From contig CALUOQ010000019.1 in the NCBI GenBank assembly GCA_944322325.1, positions 1 to 36,807 of the forward strand: 36,807 nt of DNA. The letters are read 5' to 3'. Positions 34,399-36,807 of this stretch are shown here, one piece after another. Made by a program: the position numbers and the translations under genes. The number at the start of each line of letters is the position of its first letter. Position 1 is the first letter of the stretch. The notes below the pieces were generated by a model, which worked only from the letters and a program-made list of their open reading frames with translations, did not search any database and was not told the origin of the DNA. Source of the stretch: an uncultured Alloprevotella sp. GTDB taxonomy: Bacteria; Bacteroidota; Bacteroidia; Bacteroidales; Bacteroidaceae.

Positions 34399-35685
34399 AT
34401 GCGCGTCCTCCTCGTCAACACGTCCGAGCATACCGGCGGCGCCTCCATTGCGGCGGCGCGCCTGCTCGAGGCGCTGAATGACAACGGTATCAAGGCCAAA
34501 TTGCTGGTGAGCCGTAAGGTGTCGGAGCGTCCTACGGTGACGGCACTGCCCAGTTATGCAGCCCATCGGGCCCATTTCCTGACTGAGCGTCTGGCGGTGT
34601 GGGCAGCGTGCGGTTTCCGTCGCGACCATCTTTTCGACATCGATCCGGCCCTTTGCGGCACCGACATCACGACCTTGCCCGAATTCCGCGAAGCCGACGT
34701 CGTCCACCTGCATTGGGTGAACCAAGGCTTCCTCTCGTTGCGCGGAGTGCGGCGTATTCTGCGTTCGGGAAAACCGCTGGTATGGACGCTTCATGACATG
34801 TGGCCCTTTACGGGGGTGTGTCATTACGCCCGCGAGTGTCAAAAGTGGCGCACAGGGTGTCACCACTGCGAACTGCTTCCGGGTGGAGGCGGACGGCGCG
34901 ACCTGTCGGCCCGTACGTTCGGTCGCAAGTCAAGCGTCTACGCCGCGGGACGGATGGCTTTCGTTGCCTGTAGCCATTGGTTGGCCGACCTTGCTGCGGC
35001 CAGTCCGTTGCTTGCAGGCCACAAACTTTACTCCATACCGAACCCTATTGACACGGGACGCTTCTGTCCTGCCGACCGCAGCGAAGTCCGTCGCAGGCTC
35101 GGTCTGCCTGAAGACCGGCAGCTCATCCTGTTTGTCGCGTACAAGGTGACGAGCCCCCTGAAGGGCGTCGATTACCTGTGCGACGCCCTTCAGCGCCTGG
35201 TGGCGGCACGTCCGGAATTGCGCCAGCAGTGGCAGCTGGTTGCCGTAGGGCGAGAGTCAGGCCGCTTGACGGATCGCGTCCCCGTCCCCGTCACAGCCAT
35301 TGATTACGTCAGCGAGGAGGAACAAATCATCGACCTTTACCGCGCGGCCGACGTGCTGGCCATGCCCAGCCTCCACGACAACCTGCCCAACACCATAGCC
35401 GAGGGAATGGCCTGCGGCCTGCCCTGCGTAGGCTTCAACGTGGGTGGTTTGCCTCAGATGATAACCCATCGCGTCAACGGTTATCTTGCCACTTATCGTG
35501 ACGCCGACGACTTCGGCCGAGGACTGCTCGACACCCTTCAGCCCGAACACCATGCCCAGCGTAGCCTCGAAGCACGTCGTACGGCAGTGACCGCCTATGC
35601 CCAACGCGCCGTGGCGGCCCGTTATACAGCCGTTTACGAAGAAATGATAGCCTTAGCAAAATCACAGATACCGCACAATCGATAA
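34399..35685 (+). CDS. Glycosyltransferase family 4
   Basis: This 428-residue GT-B enzyme, probably cytoplasmic at the inner membrane, transfers a sugar from a nucleotide donor. N-terminal 'VNTSEHTGGASIAAARLLEA' is the acceptor-side loop; 'WTLHDMWPFTGVCHYAREC' with 'TGCHHC' is a cysteine-bearing segment typical of a subset of Bacteroidetes GT4 enzymes. The donor-binding end has 'NPIDTGRF', 'ADVLAMPSLHDNLPNTIAEG' and 'CGLPCVGFNVGGLPQMI' with the EX7E-type glutamates. The sugar cannot be told. The next gene, a GT2, starts at the base after its stop, so both likely build one surface polysaccharide or glycan. Confidence 0.92.
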   Translation: MRVLLVNTSEHTGGASIAAARLLEALNDNGIKAKLLVSRKVSERPTVTALPSYAAHRAHFLTERLAVWAACGFRRDHLFDIDPALCGTDITTLPEFREADVVHLHWVNQGFLSLRGVRRILRSGKPLVWTLHDMWPFTGVCHYARECQKWRTGCHHCELLPGGGGRRDLSARTFGRKSSVYAAGRMAFVACSHWLADLAAASPLLAGHKLYSIPNPIDTGRFCPADRSEVRRRLGLPEDRQLILFVAYKVTSPLKGVDYLCDALQRLVAARPELRQQWQLVAVGRESGRLTDRVPVPVTAIDYVSEEEQIIDLYRAADVLAMPSLHDNLPNTIAEGMACGLPCVGFNVGGLPQMITHRVNGYLATYRDADDFGRGLLDTLQPEHHAQRSLEARRTAVTAYAQRAVAARYTAVYEEMIALAKSQIPHNR

Positions 35686-36540
35686 ATGGACAACGAATCC
35701 ACAAACACGGGCAGCGACCCTGCGCCTGCCACACCTTATCCCCCGTCAGCGGGTGCCGAACCTCCGCTGAAATTCACTGTAGCCACCGTTACTTACAATG
35801 CGGCGACTCAATTGGCCCGCACCATTGAAAGCGTGGAACAACAGACTTATGCCCACGTGGAGCACCTCATTGTTGACGGAAATTCCCAGGACGGTACGAT
35901 GGAGCTCGTTCATCACTATCAGGGGCGCAACAGCAATGCTGCGGTCCGTCACGAAGTGGCCTGTCTGAGCGAGCCCGACCGGGGGCTTTACGACGCGATG
36001 AACAAGGCGATTGAAATGGCTACAGGCGACTACATCCTCTTTCTGAACGCCGGCGACCGTTTTCATGCCGACGACACCTTGGCGCGCATAGCGGCCCAGG
36101 TAGGGACCTCGTCGCCGCTGCCTGCCGTGATTTACGGCGATACGGACATTGTCGACGCACAAGGCCGCTTCCTGCGCCACCGTAGGCTTTCGCCCCCCCG
36201 CGACGGGCTGACGTGGCGCAGCTTCCGCCGTGGTATGCTCGTTTGCCATCAGGCCTTTTTTGCCCGGACGGATTTGGCCCGGCTTTACCCCTACGACCTT
36301 AATTACCGCTATTCGGCCGATTTTGACTGGTGCATCCGTCTGATGGTCGACGCCGCGCGGCGCAAGCTCCCTTTGCAGCGCGTTCCACTCGTTGTGACGG
36401 ACTACCTCAGCGAAGGACTCACCACCGCCCACCACCGTGCTTCGCTCCTTGAGCGTTTTCACATCATGCGACGCCACTACGGCCTTGGGCTTACGCTCTT
36501 GGAACACGTTTGGTTTCTGGTGCGTGCCGTGGTCAAGTAA
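35686..36540 (+). CDS. Glycosyltransferase family 2
   Basis: This 284-residue GT-A enzyme has a variable first 28 residues rich in Pro/Ser, then 'FTVATVTYNAATQLARTIES' and 'HLIVDGNSQDGTM', the nucleotide-sugar site. 'YDAMNKAIEMATGDYILFLN' continues into 'AGDRF', with the D of 'NAGD' at the metal-binding position. 'CHQAFFARTDL' and 'YSADFDWCIRL' are the acceptor-side motifs usual in this subfamily. The C-terminal 'RRHYGLGLTLLEHVWF' is amphipathic and may attach to the membrane. Its ATG follows the GT4 stop directly. Donor and acceptor unknown. Confidence 0.92.
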   Translation: MDNESTNTGSDPAPATPYPPSAGAEPPLKFTVATVTYNAATQLARTIESVEQQTYAHVEHLIVDGNSQDGTMELVHHYQGRNSNAAVRHEVACLSEPDRGLYDAMNKAIEMATGDYILFLNAGDRFHADDTLARIAAQVGTSSPLPAVIYGDTDIVDAQGRFLRHRRLSPPRDGLTWRSFRRGMLVCHQAFFARTDLARLYPYDLNYRYSADFDWCIRLMVDAARRKLPLQRVPLVVTDYLSEGLTTAHHRASLLERFHIMRRHYGLGLTLLEHVWFLVRAVVK

Positions 36541-36577
36541 CGCGGGATTTTTATTTTGAACCGGTAGACTGTAGCGA

Positions 36578-36603
36578 GCGAACCGCCTCAACAGGCGGTT
36601 CGC
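36578..36603. terminator. Hairpin between converging GT2 and AraC-type genes
   Basis: An 11-base perfect stem (GCGAACCGCCT, 36578-36588, with 36593-36603) and a 4-base loop lie directly against the AraC-type stop codon. No T run on either side, so it may work as a bidirectional barrier only. Confidence 0.6.
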
Positions 36604-36807
36604 CTATGTTCTCTGGTATTGGGTGGGGGAACACCCGACCTTGTCCTTGAAGTATTTTCCAAAGAAAGACTGGTTGGCAAAATTCAGTGCGCCCGCAATC
36701 TGCTGTACGGTGTATTTACGGCTTTTGAGCATGTTGGAAAAGCCACGCGACTTTGACCCTTTTGGCCAAGCAGGATTTGCCCACCTTTGGCTACAATATG
36801 ATTGACC
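36604..36807 (-). CDS. AraC-family transcription regulator, C-terminal part only (cut by window end, frame uncertain upstream)
   Basis: The last ~43 residues before the TAG at 36604-36606 are clearly the second helix-turn-helix of an AraC-type DNA-binding domain: 'NMLKSRKYTVQQIAGALNFA', then 'NQSFFGKYFKDKVGCSPTQY'. Such regulators control nearby sugar or stress genes. The ~24 residues before 'NMLKSRK' (toward the window end) do not look like the first helix-turn-helix in this frame; a neighbouring frame gives an equally unconvincing reading. A frameshift, decay or a join at the contig end could explain this. The target cannot be inferred. Confidence 0.65.
   Translation of the reverse strand, partial: GQSYCSQRWANPAWPKGSKSRGFSNMLKSRKYTVQQIAGALNFANQSFFGKYFKDKVGCSPTQYQRT

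Overview
The window reads as chromosomal DNA of a GC-rich member of the Bacteroidales. Three things support this. Promoters match the Bacteroidetes pattern (TTG, 19-20 bases, then TAnnTTTG), and Shine-Dalgarno sites are mostly absent. There is a surface protein with a Prevotella/Bacteroides-type C-terminal tail. Typical families are present, including DUF4834, dimeric GlyRS and 'KKKYxxPxMEVxEM' small proteins. A genus cannot be named from the sequence alone. No rRNA, tRNA, CRISPR array, insertion sequence or prophage was found. Both ends cut through genes.

Layout. Positions 1-8000 form a carbohydrate/surface region on the minus strand: a GH2 beta-galactosidase, an 833-residue secreted lectin-like protein with a 55-residue protein behind it, then two decayed glycoside hydrolase genes (a GH38-like/DUF5054 remnant and a 75-codon GH3 remnant). 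Positions 8110-10349 hold glyS and an FKBP-type lipoprotein. Positions 10676-14291 (plus strand) hold a GH84 hexosaminidase and a zinc alcohol dehydrogenase; they converge on an intact GH3 beta-glucosidase across a very long terminator hairpin. Positions 16755-20139 hold a TrmH/SpoU RNA methyltransferase and the pta-ackA acetate operon.

Positions 20286-26327 are a tightly packed envelope block on the minus strand. One unit is folP-cdaA-acyltransferase-phosphoethanolamine transferase, with each gene overlapping the next. It is followed by psd-pssA-DUF4834, which makes phosphatidylethanolamine, the likely donor for the transferase. murF is divergent from folP. Positions 27841-31109 (minus) are pyrE, an SRPBCC protein, argH and a CxxC-CxxC lipoprotein. 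Positions 31266-36540 (plus) are a PgpH-type 7TM-HD phosphodiesterase, a protein of unknown function with a Schlafen/AlbA_2-like C-terminus, and GT4 and GT2 glycosyltransferases. The window closes on the C-terminal part of an AraC-type regulator.

The most unusual feature is a short-repeat family seen at two loci (16694-16752 and 28365-28442). Its 21-base units follow the grammar CGAYAG-N6-CTRTCG-CTG, so half-sites recur about every two helical turns and can fold into nested hairpins. At the second locus the array encodes the signal peptide of a lipoprotein and also holds the stop codon of argH. Also notable: both the synthase (CdaA) and a probable hydrolase (PgpH type) for c-di-AMP lie in this window, as do synthesis and probable use of phosphatidylethanolamine.
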